Origin: Acidimicrobiales bacterium
GTDB lineage: Bacteria > Actinomycetota > Acidimicrobiia > Acidimicrobiales > SZUA-35
Direction: 5' to 3'
Length of the DNA: 34,579 nucleotides
Assembly: GCA_013003535.1 (NCBI GenBank)
Contig: JABDIY010000106.1
Location: 1-34,579, forward strand
This document shows positions 1 through 7,920 of the stretch, in pieces. Made by a program: the position numbers and the translations under genes. The notes beneath the pieces were generated by a model that did not search any database, was not told the DNA's origin, and saw only the letters and a list, made by a program, of their open reading frames with translations. Numbering within the stretch: position 1 is the first letter of the stretch; every line of letters begins with the position of its first letter.

Positions 1-1431
1 CAGCAGCTGCTCCTGGGGGCCTACCAGGCCCTCATGCGCCAGGTCCACACCGGCAAAGTGACGCTGCACACCCGTATGGAGATGCTGGATCTGGTGAAGA
101 ACGCCGAAGGGGAAGCTGTCGGAATCATTTGTCGCAACCTCACCACCGGCGAGGTTTCCAGCCACTCCGCCCACGCCGTCGTGCTGGCAACCGGCGGGTA
201 CGGCAACGTGTTCTACCTGTCCACCAACGCCATGAGTTGCAACGTGACCGCCGCCTGGCGGGCGCATCGCAAAGGTGCCTATTTCGCCAACCCCAACTTC
301 ACGCAGATCCACCCCACCTGCATCCCTGCCGCCGATGAGTTTCAGAGCAAGCTCACATTGATGTCCGAGTCGCTTCGCAACGATGGTCGCATTTGGGTTC
401 CGCGCGATCGCGACGAAACCCGCCGGGCCCGAGACATCCCCGAGGCCGAACGCAACTACTACCTCGAAGAGAAGTATCCGGCTTTCGGGAACCTGGTGCC
501 TCGTGACGTGGCTTCCCGGAACGCCAAAACCGTCGTGGATGAAGGCTTCGGGGTAGGTCCACAAAAGAACGGCGTGTATCTGGACTTCAAAGACGCCATC
601 GCCCGCGACGGCGCCGACAAAATCGCCGCCAAGTACGGGAACCTTTTCGAGATGTACGAACGCATCACCGGCGAGGACCCTTACACCACCCCCATGCGTA
701 TTTACCCGGCCACGCACTACACGATGGGGGGGCTGTGGGTGGACTACAACCTGATGACCACCGTCCCCGGTCTCTACGCCACGGGCGAAGCCAACTTCTC
801 CGACCATGGCGCCAACCGGCTGGGCGCATCAGCGTTGATGCAGGGTCTGGCCGATGGCTACTTCGTCCTGCCCTACACCATCGGCGACTATCTGGCGCCC
901 CGGCTCAACCAGCCGATCGTGTCGACGTCCGACGAGGTTTTCAAGACCGCCGAGGCCGAGGTGAAAGACCGCCTCCAGGGCTTCCTGGACACCAAAGGAA
1001 CCAAAAGCCCGGACTATTTCCATAGGGAACTCGGCAAGCTGGTGTGGGACTACATCGGTATGGCCCGAAACAAGAACGGCCTCGAAAAGGCGATCGGCGA
1101 GATCCGAGCGCTGCGGGAAGAGTTCATCAAGGACCTGAAAGTGCTCGGAACGTCCGACACGCTCAATTCGAGCCTCGAAAAGGCCGGCCGCATTTACGAC
1201 TTCTTCGAACTCGCCGAACTGATGGCCCGTGATGCCCTTGATCGTGAGGAGTCTTGCGGTGGTCACTTCCGAGAGGAGCACGTTCTGGGCGACGGCGAAG
1301 CCAAGCGGGACGACGAGAACTTCCAGCATGTCTCGGCCTGGGCCTGGAACGGCGAAGACACGCCTCAGACCAAATACAAAGAAGAGCTGGAATTCGAATA
1401 CGTCATCCCCTCTACCCGTAGCTACAAGTAG
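1..1431 (+). CDS. sdhA: Succinate dehydrogenase/fumarate reductase flavoprotein subunit (5'-truncated)
   Basis: Catalytic flavoprotein of complex II; it oxidises succinate to fumarate and passes electrons to the iron-sulfur subunit at the inner face of the membrane. The reading frame is open from base 1, so the N-terminus with the FAD-binding Rossmann motif and covalent-FAD histidine lies outside the window. What remains shows the family landmarks in order: [16 protein letters not shown] (substrate-binding His), [18 protein letters not shown] (the Arg that shuttles a proton), HYTMGG and [20 protein letters not shown] (FAD and substrate contacts, including the active-site Arg). The wording, especially [23 protein letters not shown], fits the b558/TIGR01811 class rather than the E. 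coli class. It ends 9 nt before sdhB, so the two are surely cotranscribed. A cytochrome b subunit would be expected upstream, outside the window. Confidence 0.96.
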   Translation, partial: QQLLLGAYQALMRQVHTGKVTLHTRMEMLDLVKNAEGEAVGIICRNLTTGEVSSHSAHAVVLATGGYGNVFYLSTNAMSCNVTAAWRAHRKGAYFANPNFTQIHPTCIPAADEFQSKLTLMSESLRNDGRIWVPRDRDETRRARDIPEAERNYYLEEKYPAFGNLVPRDVASRNAKTVVDEGFGVGPQKNGVYLDFKDAIARDGADKIAAKYGNLFEMYERITGEDPYTTPMRIYPATHYTMGGLWVDYNLMTTVPGLYATGEANFSDHGANRLGASALMQGLADGYFVLPYTIGDYLAPRLNQPIVSTSDEVFKTAEAEVKDRLQGFLDTKGTKSPDYFHRELGKLVWDYIGMARNKNGLEKAIGEIRALREEFIKDLKVLGTSDTLNSSLEKAGRIYDFFELAELMARDALDREESCGGHFREEHVLGDGEAKRDDENFQHVSAWAWNGEDTPQTKYKEELEFEYVIPSTRSYK

Positions 1432-1440
1432 GCAGAGCCC

Positions 1441-2217
1441 ATGAGCGAGACACTGAACCTTAAACTGCGAATCTGGCGCCAGACTGGTCCCGACGATTTG
1501 GGCGGCTTCGCCGAGTACGACGCTCCCGGCGTCCCAATCGACGCCAGTTTCCTGGAAATGTTGGACATGGTCAACGAGCGGTTGATCGAGAACAACGAAA
1601 TCCCGATCGAGTTCCCCCATGACTGTCGGGAAGGTATCTGCGGCACGTGTGGCATGATGGTCAACGGCCAGGCCCACGGTCACGAGAAGAACACGGCGAT
1701 CTGCCAGCTGCACATGCGCAAGTACAACGACGGCGACCTGATCGAGATCGAGCCGTGGCGCGCCACGGGTTTCCCCGTAATACGAGATCTCGTAGTGGAT
1801 CGGTCTGCACTGGATCGGATCATCGAGGCCGGTGGCTACATCAGCGCCGCTACTGGTAACGCTCGCGATGCCAACGAGATCCTGATTCCCCAAGAGGTCG
1901 CCGAGTCCTCCATGGACGCGGCCGCCTGTATCGGCTGCGGCGCCTGTGTTGCCGCATGTCCCAACTCCGCCGCTCAGCTCTTCACCTCGGCCAAACTCTG
2001 GCATCTCAACTCGCTCCCCCAAGGACAACCCGAGCGCTATAAACGCACTGAAGAAATGGTGGAAACCATGGAGGAGTTCTTCGGTTCCTGCACGAACCAC
2101 GGAGAATGCACCGAAGCCTGCCCCAAGAGCATCAGCCAAGATTTCATTGCGTTCATGAATAGGGACTACATCAAGTCGAAGATCTACAACCGCAAACTGG
2201 CTGGCCAGAAAGGCTGA
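1441..2217 (+). CDS. sdhB: Succinate dehydrogenase iron-sulfur subunit
   Basis: Electron-transfer subunit of complex II, 258 aa. It carries an N-terminal plant-ferredoxin-like domain with a [2Fe-2S] site at C62, C67, C70 and C88 (DCREGICGTC, then ICQLH). A C-terminal bacterial-ferredoxin domain has C163, C166, C169 and C173-P, then C217, C223 and C227-P. By analogy with E. coli SdhB, C163/C166/C169/C227 would hold the [4Fe-4S] cluster and C173/C217/C223 the [3Fe-4S] cluster. All ligands are present. The N-terminal LKLRIWRQ and the EIEPWRATGFPVIRDLVVDRSA stretch match the TIGR01811-partnered SdhB of Bacteroidetes and Actinobacteria. The ATG at 1441 lies 9 nt after the sdhA stop, consistent with translational coupling. 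No membrane subunit gene follows. Confidence 0.96.
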   Translation: MSETLNLKLRIWRQTGPDDLGGFAEYDAPGVPIDASFLEMLDMVNERLIENNEIPIEFPHDCREGICGTCGMMVNGQAHGHEKNTAICQLHMRKYNDGDLIEIEPWRATGFPVIRDLVVDRSALDRIIEAGGYISAATGNARDANEILIPQEVAESSMDAAACIGCGACVAACPNSAAQLFTSAKLWHLNSLPQGQPERYKRTEEMVETMEEFFGSCTNHGECTEACPKSISQDFIAFMNRDYIKSKIYNRKLAGQKG

Positions 2218-2278
2218 GCCACGCCCTCTCCGACGGCCACAATACCGGACGAGAGGTGCTGGGCCGGATGGCTCACGA

Positions 2279-2297
2279 AACCTGACGACGTCAGGTT
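2279..2297. promoter_or_regulatory. 19-bp perfect palindrome, candidate operator
   Basis: AACCTGACG-A-CGTCAGGTT is a perfect dyad with 9-bp arms around one central A. It lies 62 nt after the sdhB stop and 6 nt before the TTG start chosen for the DUF368 gene. As RNA it would give a 7-bp stem with a 5-nt loop and no U-tract, so it is a poor intrinsic terminator. A binding site for a dimeric regulator, or a stem that hides the start region, is more plausible. No regulator gene is adjacent. Confidence 0.4.
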
Positions 2298-2303
2298 GTA
2301 GTC

Positions 2304-3248
2304 TTGCCAGTCGTGCTCCCTGAACCCCTCGTCCAGCTGTTCCGTGGCTTCTTCATGGGCGCAGCCGATATTGTGCCAGGCGTTTCGGGCGGCACCGTTG
2401 CACTGATCCTTGGGATCTACCGCCGTCTCGTCGACACGATCCACGACGGTGCGCACGCTCTCAAACAGTTGGTTACCGGCGACTTCAAGGGGGGCTTCGA
2501 ATCGCTGAAGGCGGTGGATTGGCTGTTCATCATTCCTCTTGGCGCGGGAGCACTTTCCGCTTTCATCGTTCTGCGCGGGCCGATGAAGGTGGCGCTGGAG
2601 GAACACTCCGAGACCACTGCGGCGGTATTCTGCGGCCTCGTTCTCGCCAGCTGCTGGTTGGTGTGGAACGAGATGAAACTGAAAGACCCCATCCGAATCG
2701 CAATCACGGCAGGTGTGGCCATCCCGGCGTTCGTTCTTTTGGGTTTCCAGAACGGCGCGGTATCCAACCCCAACATTTTCTTCTTCTTCGGAACCGGGGC
2801 CATCGCCATCTGCGCCATGATCTTGCCAGGCATCTCGGGCAGCTTCATCATGCTCATGCTGGGGATGTATGCGTCGATTCTCGGCGGTTCGGTTCCTGAG
2901 CTCGCAGTGTTTCTGTTGGGAGCCACCATCGGACTGGGGCTGTTCTCCACCGTGCTCACCTGGCTACTGGCGAACTACGAACAGACCGTGTTGGCTGCAC
3001 TCCTGGGCCTCATGCTGGGGTCATTCCGGGTCCTCTGGCCCTGGCCGAACGGCGTGGGCTACACGATCGAAGAAGGTGAATTGGAAACAGTAGTACGCGG
3101 CACCGGCCTGGAGCTGTGGCCCGACGTCGGTTCGTTGGTAAGCGCAGCAGTCGTAGCCGTTGTGGCCGCGGCCCTAACGGTCGTCATCGTGCACGTGGCG
3201 GCCCGCCTCAGTCCCGAGTTGAATGAACCTGTCGTCCTGGCCAGCTGA
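2304..3248 (+). CDS. DUF368 membrane protein, PopT-like polyprenyl-phosphate translocase candidate
   Basis: Integral membrane protein of 314 aa with about eight hydrophobic segments. It carries the DUF368 (PF04018) signature twice, as PGVSGGT near residues 25-31 and PGISGS near 175-180, each followed by a hydrophobic helix ending in LGIY or LGMY. This is the inverted-repeat look of the family. DUF368 proteins (PopT in Vibrio cholerae) were reported to return undecaprenyl phosphate across the membrane, so a role in recycling the lipid carrier for wall and glycan synthesis is inferred. The TTG at 2304 was chosen because it leaves a short N-terminus before the first motif. It has no clear ribosome binding site; GTG 2313 is an alternative. 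The next gene starts 11 nt downstream. Confidence 0.85.
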   Translation: MPVVLPEPLVQLFRGFFMGAADIVPGVSGGTVALILGIYRRLVDTIHDGAHALKQLVTGDFKGGFESLKAVDWLFIIPLGAGALSAFIVLRGPMKVALEEHSETTAAVFCGLVLASCWLVWNEMKLKDPIRIAITAGVAIPAFVLLGFQNGAVSNPNIFFFFGTGAIAICAMILPGISGSFIMLMLGMYASILGGSVPELAVFLLGATIGLGLFSTVLTWLLANYEQTVLAALLGLMLGSFRVLWPWPNGVGYTIEEGELETVVRGTGLELWPDVGSLVSAAVVAVVAAALTVVIVHVAARLSPELNEPVVLAS

Positions 3249-3259
3249 GCACAACGGAC

Positions 3260-3946
3260 ATGATTCCGCCAGCCCACTACGAACGGCGTCGACCAGTCCC
3301 TTCCGACACTGCAGCGTGGTCCGAGGCCCACCTCACCCTGGCGGTCACAGAGGCAGCCTCCATCCTGATCTGGGCCGCCATCCACCCCGAGGCCGACCAC
3401 GCGGAGCAGGTCTGCGTAGTGTGGCCCTTTGGTGGCCTGCCCGTGGTGATGGTGGAGGCCGACATCCCCATTCCAGCCGATCGTTGGGAGTTCCGCACCA
3501 GCGGGTTATGGGCCGAACAGGTCTGCGAGACCCCTCACCAACATTGGTCCTATGGTCTCGAAGCCTTCGCATTGGAACTGGACGACAGCGCCGAACTGAC
3601 CCGCACGGGTTACGGCACCCGAGTGCCCCTGGGATGGGAACTGGACTTCGAAGCAGACGGCAGACCCGCATGGTTGCTGACCGATTCCGCGCCGCTCGAG
3701 ATCGCCGGTGCCTACACCCAACCCGGCTCGCTCCATGGCCTGCTGTTGGACGCCGCTGGCGAACATTCCACCGAGGGGGCGGCGCAACGCTGGCACTGGT
3801 GGGGCACCAAACCGCTCAGCAACGCCGGAATCGGTCATTCGAACGACCAACCGGAACACCTGCAACTCCCACTTTCTGCCGGGCTCTACACCCTGACCCG
3901 TTGCACGGCGTCACTCCACCTCGCCCTGATGCCCGCCCTCGGTTGA
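3260..3946 (+). CDS. Conserved-looking hypothetical protein, 228 aa
   Basis: I do not recognise this family. The frame has strong high-GC third-position bias typical of a real actinobacterial gene, unlike the overlapping +1 frame over the same stretch. The product is soluble, acidic, rich in Trp, and apparently mostly beta-strand, with no signal peptide or membrane segment. Features include a WPFGGLPVV segment, QHWSYGLEAFALELDD and PLGWELDFEADG. The alternating wide strands suggest a lipocalin-like or CrtC-like barrel, but that is only an impression. It starts 11 nt after the DUF368 gene and probably shares its transcript. The last base of its TGA stop is the first base of the nested inverted-repeat array at 3946-4050, so its C-terminus may have been set by that element. 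Confidence 0.7.
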   Translation: MIPPAHYERRRPVPSDTAAWSEAHLTLAVTEAASILIWAAIHPEADHAEQVCVVWPFGGLPVVMVEADIPIPADRWEFRTSGLWAEQVCETPHQHWSYGLEAFALELDDSAELTRTGYGTRVPLGWELDFEADGRPAWLLTDSAPLEIAGAYTQPGSLHGLLLDAAGEHSTEGAAQRWHWWGTKPLSNAGIGHSNDQPEHLQLPLSAGLYTLTRCTASLHLALMPALG

Positions 3947-4050
3947 AATTCCTGTCAGGAGCCACAAACCCCCGAAATTCCTGTTGATAGCCACAGTTAT
4001 TGTGGCTATCAACAGGAATTTGCGTGGAATGTGGCTGGGAACAGGAATTT
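3946..4050. repeat. Nested inverted array of four 21-nt units (possible abutted IS21-like ends)
   Basis: Four copies of the unit AAATTCCTGT-N4-AGCCACA are present: forward at 3946-3966 (N4 CAGG) and 3975-3995 (TGAT), reverse at 4001-4021 (TGAT) and 4030-4050 (TCCC). Within each half the copies start 29 nt apart with an 8-nt spacer. The two inner copies form a perfect 21-bp inverted repeat around the 5-nt centre GTTAT. Read outward from the centre, each half begins with TGTGG and carries two direct subrepeats, the layout known for IS21-family ends (5'-TG...CA-3' with multiple internal repeats). The structure therefore resembles a right end joined to a left end across 5 bp, but no transposase gene is present. 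As RNA the inner pair would form a very stable hairpin and could also stop transcription from either side. Confidence 0.75.
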
Positions 4051-4079
4051 GACCAGGGGGCGGCGACAACAGGGACCAG

Positions 4080-5813
4080 GTGGTGGGAGTATCCTCACCC
4101 GGAGTGTCTGATGCGCCCAACAACCTTGACGGCACGGAGGCCGCATTACGCCGGCTGAGTCAATCGCTGTCCGACCTTCCGTTGGTCTTTGACCTGGAAG
4201 GCTCCGATTATGCCCGCGCTGTGGCCACCGAACTGCGCGATCAGATCGATGACTACCTCATCCCTCGGATGAAGCGTCTCGACGCCCCTCTCCTCGCAGT
4301 CATGGGCGGCTCCACAGGCAGCGGCAAATCCACCATCACCAACACCTTGGCCGGTGCGGTGGTCTCCCGGTCCGGGGTGATCCGACCAACCACCATGGCC
4401 CCCACCCTGATCTGCCATCCCGAAGATGCCAGCTGGTTTGCTTCCGACGACGGCGGCGTTCTCGCCGGACTGCCGCGGGTTACCGGAGACGGCGAACCCA
4501 GCGGCCACGTGCTCAAGATCACCGAGGTGGGCACCATGACGCCCGGGCTCGCCATCATCGACGCCCCCGACATCGACTCGGTAGCCCAAGCCAACCGGGA
4601 GCTAGCGACCCAGCTGCTGGCCAGCGCCGACATGTGGCTGTTTACCACCACCGCCGTTCGGTACGCCGATGCCGTCCCGTGGGACTTCCTGCGCCGGGCC
4701 CGCGAGCGGGGCACGGCACTCAGTATCATCATCAACCGGATCCCCAACGGCGCTGCGGTAGAAGTCGTTCCTCACCTTGCGGAGATGATGGCCAAAGCCG
4801 GCTTCACCGACGTTCCCATCTTCCCGATCGAAGATGCCGACCTCACCCCCATCGGACTCCTTCCGGAGTCAGCGGTCACCGAGATCCGTGAACAGCTAGA
4901 GGGTTTGGCAGCCAGCGCCGACGAGCGGGCTGAGATCATTCGTCAGACGCTCGATGGTGCCCTTCGGTCCGTGCCCGCCCGGGCCGCCGTCGTCCACACT
5001 GCGGCGCGCAATCAAGATGCTGCCGTTGCGGAACTTAAGGGCGCTGTTGACCACCACTACAGCGAAGCTCGAGAGGACCTCCAGCGGGCCCTCACCGGCG
5101 GCACACTGCTGCGAAACGAAGTGCTGGATCGTTGGCAGGAACTGATCGGCGTCAACGAGATCCTCGGCCGGCTCCAGAGCTTCCTTGGACGAATTCGGGA
5201 TCGTCTGACCGCCGCCGTGACCGGCCGGGTGGCCGACACCCAGACCGTGCAAGGCGAAATCACCAACACCCTCGAACAGCTTCTGGTGGATCTGGCTGAC
5301 AACGCCGCCCTAGGCGCAGTGGGCTCGTGGCGGCAACTTCCCGGCGGGCGACAAACGCTGGCCGCCGACACCAACCTGGAACGTTCCTCGCCGGAGTTCC
5401 GTGACCGCGCTGCGGCCGAGGTGCGGGCTTGGCAAGAAGAAGTCTTGGAACTGGTTCGCACAACAGCACAAGGCAAGCGCAACCTGGCCCGAGGTCTAGC
5501 CTTCGCCGTCAACAGCGTGGGAATCGCCCTGATGATCGTGATCTTTGCACAGACCGGAGGAGTGACCGGCGGCGAAGTGGCCGTCGCGGGTGGAACCGCC
5601 ACCGTCAGTCAGACGCTCCTCAACGCCATATTCGGCGAACAGGCCGTACGGGACCTGGCCCAAACCGCTCGGAAAGGGCTGCTGGCCCGCGCCGGCTCCC
5701 TGCTCGACACCGACTCCAACCGATTTCTCGAGGCGCTCTGGTCCCAAGCCGGGCCGCCAGAACAGACGATGGAGCTGGAGAACGCCATCGAGACGTTCGA
5801 GGCGAGTCTGTGA
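4080..5813 (+). CDS. Dynamin-like membrane GTPase (first of a pair)
   Basis: GTPase-type P-loop protein, 577 aa. It has a Walker A/G1 motif GGSTGSGKS at residues 76-84, a switch-I-like RPTT at 102-105 and a G3-like DAPD at 161-164 (in place of DxxG). The segment where G4 would lie reads IINRIP (about 217-222) rather than NKxD, so base recognition is non-standard. A long alpha-helical middle region follows. Around residues 473-525 a hydrophobic segment and a Gly/Ala-rich stretch suggest membrane insertion. The sequence style (DAPDIDSV, then WLFTTTAVRYADAVPW) matches actinobacterial dynamin-family proteins encoded beside YfjP-like GTPases, as here. GTG 4080 gives the longest protein; GTG 4104 is also possible and neither has a strong ribosome binding site. 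Membrane remodelling is inferred. Confidence 0.8.
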   Translation: MVGVSSPGVSDAPNNLDGTEAALRRLSQSLSDLPLVFDLEGSDYARAVATELRDQIDDYLIPRMKRLDAPLLAVMGGSTGSGKSTITNTLAGAVVSRSGVIRPTTMAPTLICHPEDASWFASDDGGVLAGLPRVTGDGEPSGHVLKITEVGTMTPGLAIIDAPDIDSVAQANRELATQLLASADMWLFTTTAVRYADAVPWDFLRRARERGTALSIIINRIPNGAAVEVVPHLAEMMAKAGFTDVPIFPIEDADLTPIGLLPESAVTEIREQLEGLAASADERAEIIRQTLDGALRSVPARAAVVHTAARNQDAAVAELKGAVDHHYSEAREDLQRALTGGTLLRNEVLDRWQELIGVNEILGRLQSFLGRIRDRLTAAVTGRVADTQTVQGEITNTLEQLLVDLADNAALGAVGSWRQLPGGRQTLAADTNLERSSPEFRDRAAAEVRAWQEEVLELVRTTAQGKRNLARGLAFAVNSVGIALMIVIFAQTGGVTGGEVAVAGGTATVSQTLLNAIFGEQAVRDLAQTARKGLLARAGSLLDTDSNRFLEALWSQAGPPEQTMELENAIETFEASL

Positions 5814-5868
5814 TTCCCGGGGGGCGTTCAAACGGCACGCACGTCCGGCGCGCCTGTCGGAGTAGGTC

Positions 5869-7497
5869 ATGAGCGAACGCCAGTCGTTGTTGGACCGCGG
5901 CCGCACCGTTGCCGCCTTACCGGAGCGCATCGATCACCTGCGGGAAGCCGCCGCGCTGGCCAAGGGACGCCTCGACCCCGACGTCGTCGCCTACGCCGAA
6001 CACGTCATCTCCAAGGCCACCGAACGGCTCACGTTCGGCACCCACTTCTCGGTTGTGGCCATGCTGGGTGCAACCGGCAGCGGCAAATCCAGCATGACCA
6101 ACGCCGTGGTCGGCAGCGATATCGCCACCACCGGCGCCCGCCGCCCAACCACCAACTCCACCCTCGCTTGCGTCTGGGGCGACGAAGATGCCACTGCCCT
6201 TTTGGACTGGTTGGAGATCCGAAACCGCCACCGGGTGGATTCCGATGACCCGCTGCTGAACGGGCTGATCGTCCTCGACGTTCCCGATCACGACTCGGTC
6301 AAAGTGGAGCACCGGTTGGAGATGGAACGGGTAGCCGAACACGCCGACCTCCTCCTGTTCATCACCGACCCCGAGAAGTACGCCGACGCTGCTCTTCACC
6401 ACTACCTTCGGTTGCTGAGCCGTCATGGCGCCGTGACGGCGGTCGTACTCAACAAGGCCGACACCCTTACCAACGACCAGCTTCAAGCCTGTCGGACGGA
6501 CCTGGCCAGACTCCTGCTGAATGATGGCGTTGGCAACGCCACGGTGCTCACCGCTTCGGCAACCGCCGGCCTCGGGATCAAAGAACTTCGCTCCATGCTG
6601 GCCGACGTAGTGAACGACAAACAACTCGCGTTGGCCCGGCTCGATGCCGACGCCACAGTGGCCGCTTCTGACCTGGCGGCCGAAGTCGGCCCTCCGACAA
6701 AGAAGAAACTTCCCAAGCATGTTGCGGAGGAGTTGGCAACGGAACTGGTGAATGCGTCCAGCCTCAAGGAGGTCAGCGAAGCGGCCGCGAAGGGTTACCG
6801 TCGTGACGCCGCCGCGGCCATGGGTTGGCCCGTGACGCGCTGGGTGCGCAAACTTCGACCGCACCCACTTCGCCGACTCCACCTGGGTAGCGGTTCCAGC
6901 GGACCTATTTCGACGCCGGCATTGAATCCCGCCAATGCGGCCCGGGTCAATGCCGCCATTCGAAACGCCGCCGAACATGCCACCGGTGAGATTCCCGAAC
7001 CGTGGCCAACTCTGGTGCGCACCGCCGCCCTCGCCAACCTCGGTCAACTCCACACCGGGGTGGATTCCACCATCGCCAAGGCCGTTCGCGACCGGAGCAA
7101 GACCGACCCCAAGTGGTGGACGCCAGTGAAAGCGCTGCAAGGACTGTTGTTCGTCGCCATGTTGGTCGGACTGGCCTGGTTGCTGGTGCTGGCTGTTGCC
7201 GGGTTCTTTGCTCTAGGCGACATCCCGGTTCCGATGGTGGGACCCGTCCCAGTGCCCACCGGGCTCGCGCTTGGGGGTGCCCTGCTCGGATGGTTGCTGG
7301 CGATCGTGGCCGGGAGACTCGCCAGAGTCGGCGGCGACCGACGATCCAGAAGAGTGCATAAAGATGCATCACAGGCGATGGTGACCATTGCTCGCACCTA
7401 TGTACTGGACCCGATCGAGATGGAGCTTTCGTCCCGCCACCAACTCACCGATGCACTGAAAAAGGCCGGGGCACGCTGGCCCGAGGGGTTGGTATGA
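5869..7497 (+). CDS. YfjP-like/dynamin-like membrane GTPase (second of a pair)
   Basis: 542-aa GTPase with a full motif set: G1 GATGSGKS at residues 67-74, G2-like RRPTT at 91-95, G3-like LDVPDHDS at 136-143 and a true G4 NKAD at 195-198. The C-terminal part has two strong transmembrane segments, about residues 420-449 and 462-487, separated by a short Pro-rich loop, followed by a basic patch. It is most like the actinobacterial YfjP-type partner of the preceding gene. A good ribosome binding site (GGAG at 5859-5862, 6 nt before the ATG) fixes the start. It lies 55 nt downstream of the first GTPase and overlaps the next gene by ATGA, so the three are probably one transcript. A hetero-oligomeric membrane GTPase is a reasonable inference. 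Confidence 0.85.
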   Translation: MSERQSLLDRGRTVAALPERIDHLREAAALAKGRLDPDVVAYAEHVISKATERLTFGTHFSVVAMLGATGSGKSSMTNAVVGSDIATTGARRPTTNSTLACVWGDEDATALLDWLEIRNRHRVDSDDPLLNGLIVLDVPDHDSVKVEHRLEMERVAEHADLLLFITDPEKYADAALHHYLRLLSRHGAVTAVVLNKADTLTNDQLQACRTDLARLLLNDGVGNATVLTASATAGLGIKELRSMLADVVNDKQLALARLDADATVAASDLAAEVGPPTKKKLPKHVAEELATELVNASSLKEVSEAAAKGYRRDAAAAMGWPVTRWVRKLRPHPLRRLHLGSGSSGPISTPALNPANAARVNAAIRNAAEHATGEIPEPWPTLVRTAALANLGQLHTGVDSTIAKAVRDRSKTDPKWWTPVKALQGLLFVAMLVGLAWLLVLAVAGFFALGDIPVPMVGPVPVPTGLALGGALLGWLLAIVAGRLARVGGDRRSRRVHKDASQAMVTIARTYVLDPIEMELSSRHQLTDALKKAGARWPEGLV

Positions 7498-7916
7498 GCG
7501 TTACCTACCTCAGCCCAGAGTGGCTCGAGGAAGCGGCTCTAGCATTGGCAACCGCCGACCTCAGCCGGCTCCCCGCCGGGGAAGCCATTCGATTCGGCTA
7601 CACAATCACCGAAGTCCCGAAGTCATTGGCAGCCGACGGGTCGGTCCGGTACTCGATCACCCTTGACGCCTCCGTCCCCGAGGCGAAGCTGGAAGCAGGA
7701 ACGGGTGAAGGCGATGTGCGTTTCACCATGAGTCACGACATTGCACATTCGGTGGCGACGGGACTGCTGAATGGTTCGAAGGCGTTCCTGAACGGCGAGG
7801 TGCAAGTAGGCGGTGATGTTGCTCTTCTCATCAGCAGAGCCCGCGAGCTCGCCTACCTTGACGGGCTGATGCCCAAGGTGACGAACACCACCTCGGCCCG
7901 ATCGGAGAATAGGTAG
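7494..7916 (+). CDS. SCP2 sterol-carrier-like protein
   Basis: 140-aa soluble protein. Its C-terminal half reads like the SCP2 fold (PF02036): a beta-strand with DVRFTMSHDIAHSVATGLLNG, then FLNGEVQVGGDVALLI and a final helix. SCP2 domains bind lipids or acyl chains in a hydrophobic tunnel, or serve as helper domains of other enzymes. The start ATG overlaps the TGA of the upstream GTPase (ATGA at 7494-7497), a sign of translational coupling. A lipid-binding partner for a pair of membrane-remodelling GTPases would make sense but is only inferred from position. The gene ends 4 nt before the glycosylase gene. Confidence 0.65.
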   Translation: MSVTYLSPEWLEEAALALATADLSRLPAGEAIRFGYTITEVPKSLAADGSVRYSITLDASVPEAKLEAGTGEGDVRFTMSHDIAHSVATGLLNGSKAFLNGEVQVGGDVALLISRARELAYLDGLMPKVTNTTSARSENR

Positions 7917-7920
7917 ACCG

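Noticed and set aside
829-2139. Long minus-strand open frame (436 codons) over sdhA/sdhB
   Set aside because: It lies antisense to two intact genes with all motifs; high-GC genes commonly leave such open shadows. Its product shows no recognisable motif.
3223-3987. Overlapping plus-strand frame of 254 codons over the 228-aa hypothetical
   Set aside because: Arg/Pro/His-rich product and codon bias unlike a real gene; the 3260-3946 frame has the expected third-position bias.
5917-7140. Minus-strand open frame (407 codons) over the second GTPase
   Set aside because: Antisense shadow of a gene with a complete set of GTPase motifs.
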